Positions 63,937 to 64,000 of a DNA stretch of 64,000 nt are shown piece by piece. The stretch covers positions 1,674,001-1,738,000 of the forward strand of contig NZ_CP014841.1 of the NCBI RefSeq assembly GCF_001641285.1, in the 5' to 3' direction. The notes under the pieces were generated by a model, which searched no databases, had not been told where the DNA came from, and was given only the letters and a program-made list of their open reading frames with translations. The DNA comes from Dyella thiooxydans. Its GTDB lineage: Bacteria; Pseudomonadota; Gammaproteobacteria; Xanthomonadales; Rhodanobacteraceae. Each line of letters opens with the position of its first letter. Position 1 is the stretch's first letter. The translations under genes were made by a program, and so were the position numbers.

Positions 63937-64000
63937 TCAGCGCCCCGCATCCGCGGCACGACGCGCGGCGAATGCAAGCAAACGGCATGACTGGAACATC
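63937..64000 (-). CDS. C-terminal end of an upstream gene, cut by window edge
   Basis: A minus frame open from the window edge ends in TGA at 63939-63937, reading ...FQSCRLLAFAARRAADAGR. It is 3 nt from the PAAR start, as expected for a gene of the same run. Too little is present to name it. An ATG at 63999 could also make this a short frame by chance. Confidence 0.4.
   Translation of the reverse strand, partial: MFQSCRLLAFAARRAADAGR

Overview
The window is about 64 kb of uniformly GC-rich chromosome. Protein families, REP-like GTAG repeats, feoAB with a small Cys-rich partner, and dense GTGA/ATGA start-stop overlaps suggest a gammaproteobacterium of the Xanthomonadales/Lysobacterales, probably Rhodanobacteraceae (for example Rhodanobacter or Dyella). 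This is inferred from gene content, not from a marker gene. I saw no rRNA, tRNA, CRISPR array, integrase or IS transposase.

Left part (1-28 kb) is a mosaic of housekeeping and accessory genes. Leucine/isovalerate catabolism genes are scattered through it: methylcrotonyl-CoA carboxylase beta (4299-5906), methylglutaconyl-CoA hydratase (13918-14706), methylcrotonyl-CoA carboxylase alpha (15278-17275), HMG-CoA lyase (18762-19673) and possibly a short-chain dehydrogenase (24431-25198). Two Fur-box-associated iron import operons on the minus strand sit between them: a cupredoxin/FTR1/outer-membrane-protein operon (7935-5926) and feoA-feoB-Cys-rich protein (13797-11403). An hscC chaperone gene overlaps a membrane J-domain partner. 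There is also a diguanylate cyclase, hydrolases, a Nudix/GNAT/YdeI group, an EF-P-like gene (efpL/yeiP) and a FUSC transporter. Non-coding parts hold five tandem 85-bp REP-like units (14722-15141), a 292-bp tandem duplication that includes the 3' end of the HMG-CoA lyase gene (19611-20193), and a 34-bp-arm inverted repeat ending 5 nt before the efpL start.

Right part (28-64 kb) is a type VI secretion locus interrupted by a two-partner secretion system. tssA stands alone on the plus strand (28191). It is followed by a minus-strand TpsB transporter, a 3267-residue TpsA adhesin and an unknown secreted protein whose start overlaps the adhesin's end. The remaining T6SS genes are one long minus-strand run, read from 64 kb down to 42.4 kb: PAAR, TPR-methyltransferase, VgrG, a small unknown protein, FHA protein, TssK, TssL with an OmpA domain, TssM, TagF, PP2C phosphatase, kinase 2, lipoprotein, a kinase fused to a formylglycine-enzyme-like domain, and a tail-anchored small protein. 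tssB, tssC, hcp, tssE, tssF, tssG and clpV are not in the window.

The most interesting signal is regulatory. A short motif, D-A-T-V/I-V, occurs in both kinases and in the N-terminal tail of TssL. The same gene run encodes an FHA (phosphothreonine-binding) protein, a PP2C phosphatase, and a TagF whose C-terminal half looks like a dead PP2C. Together they look like an elaborate threonine-phosphorylation switch for the secretion machine.
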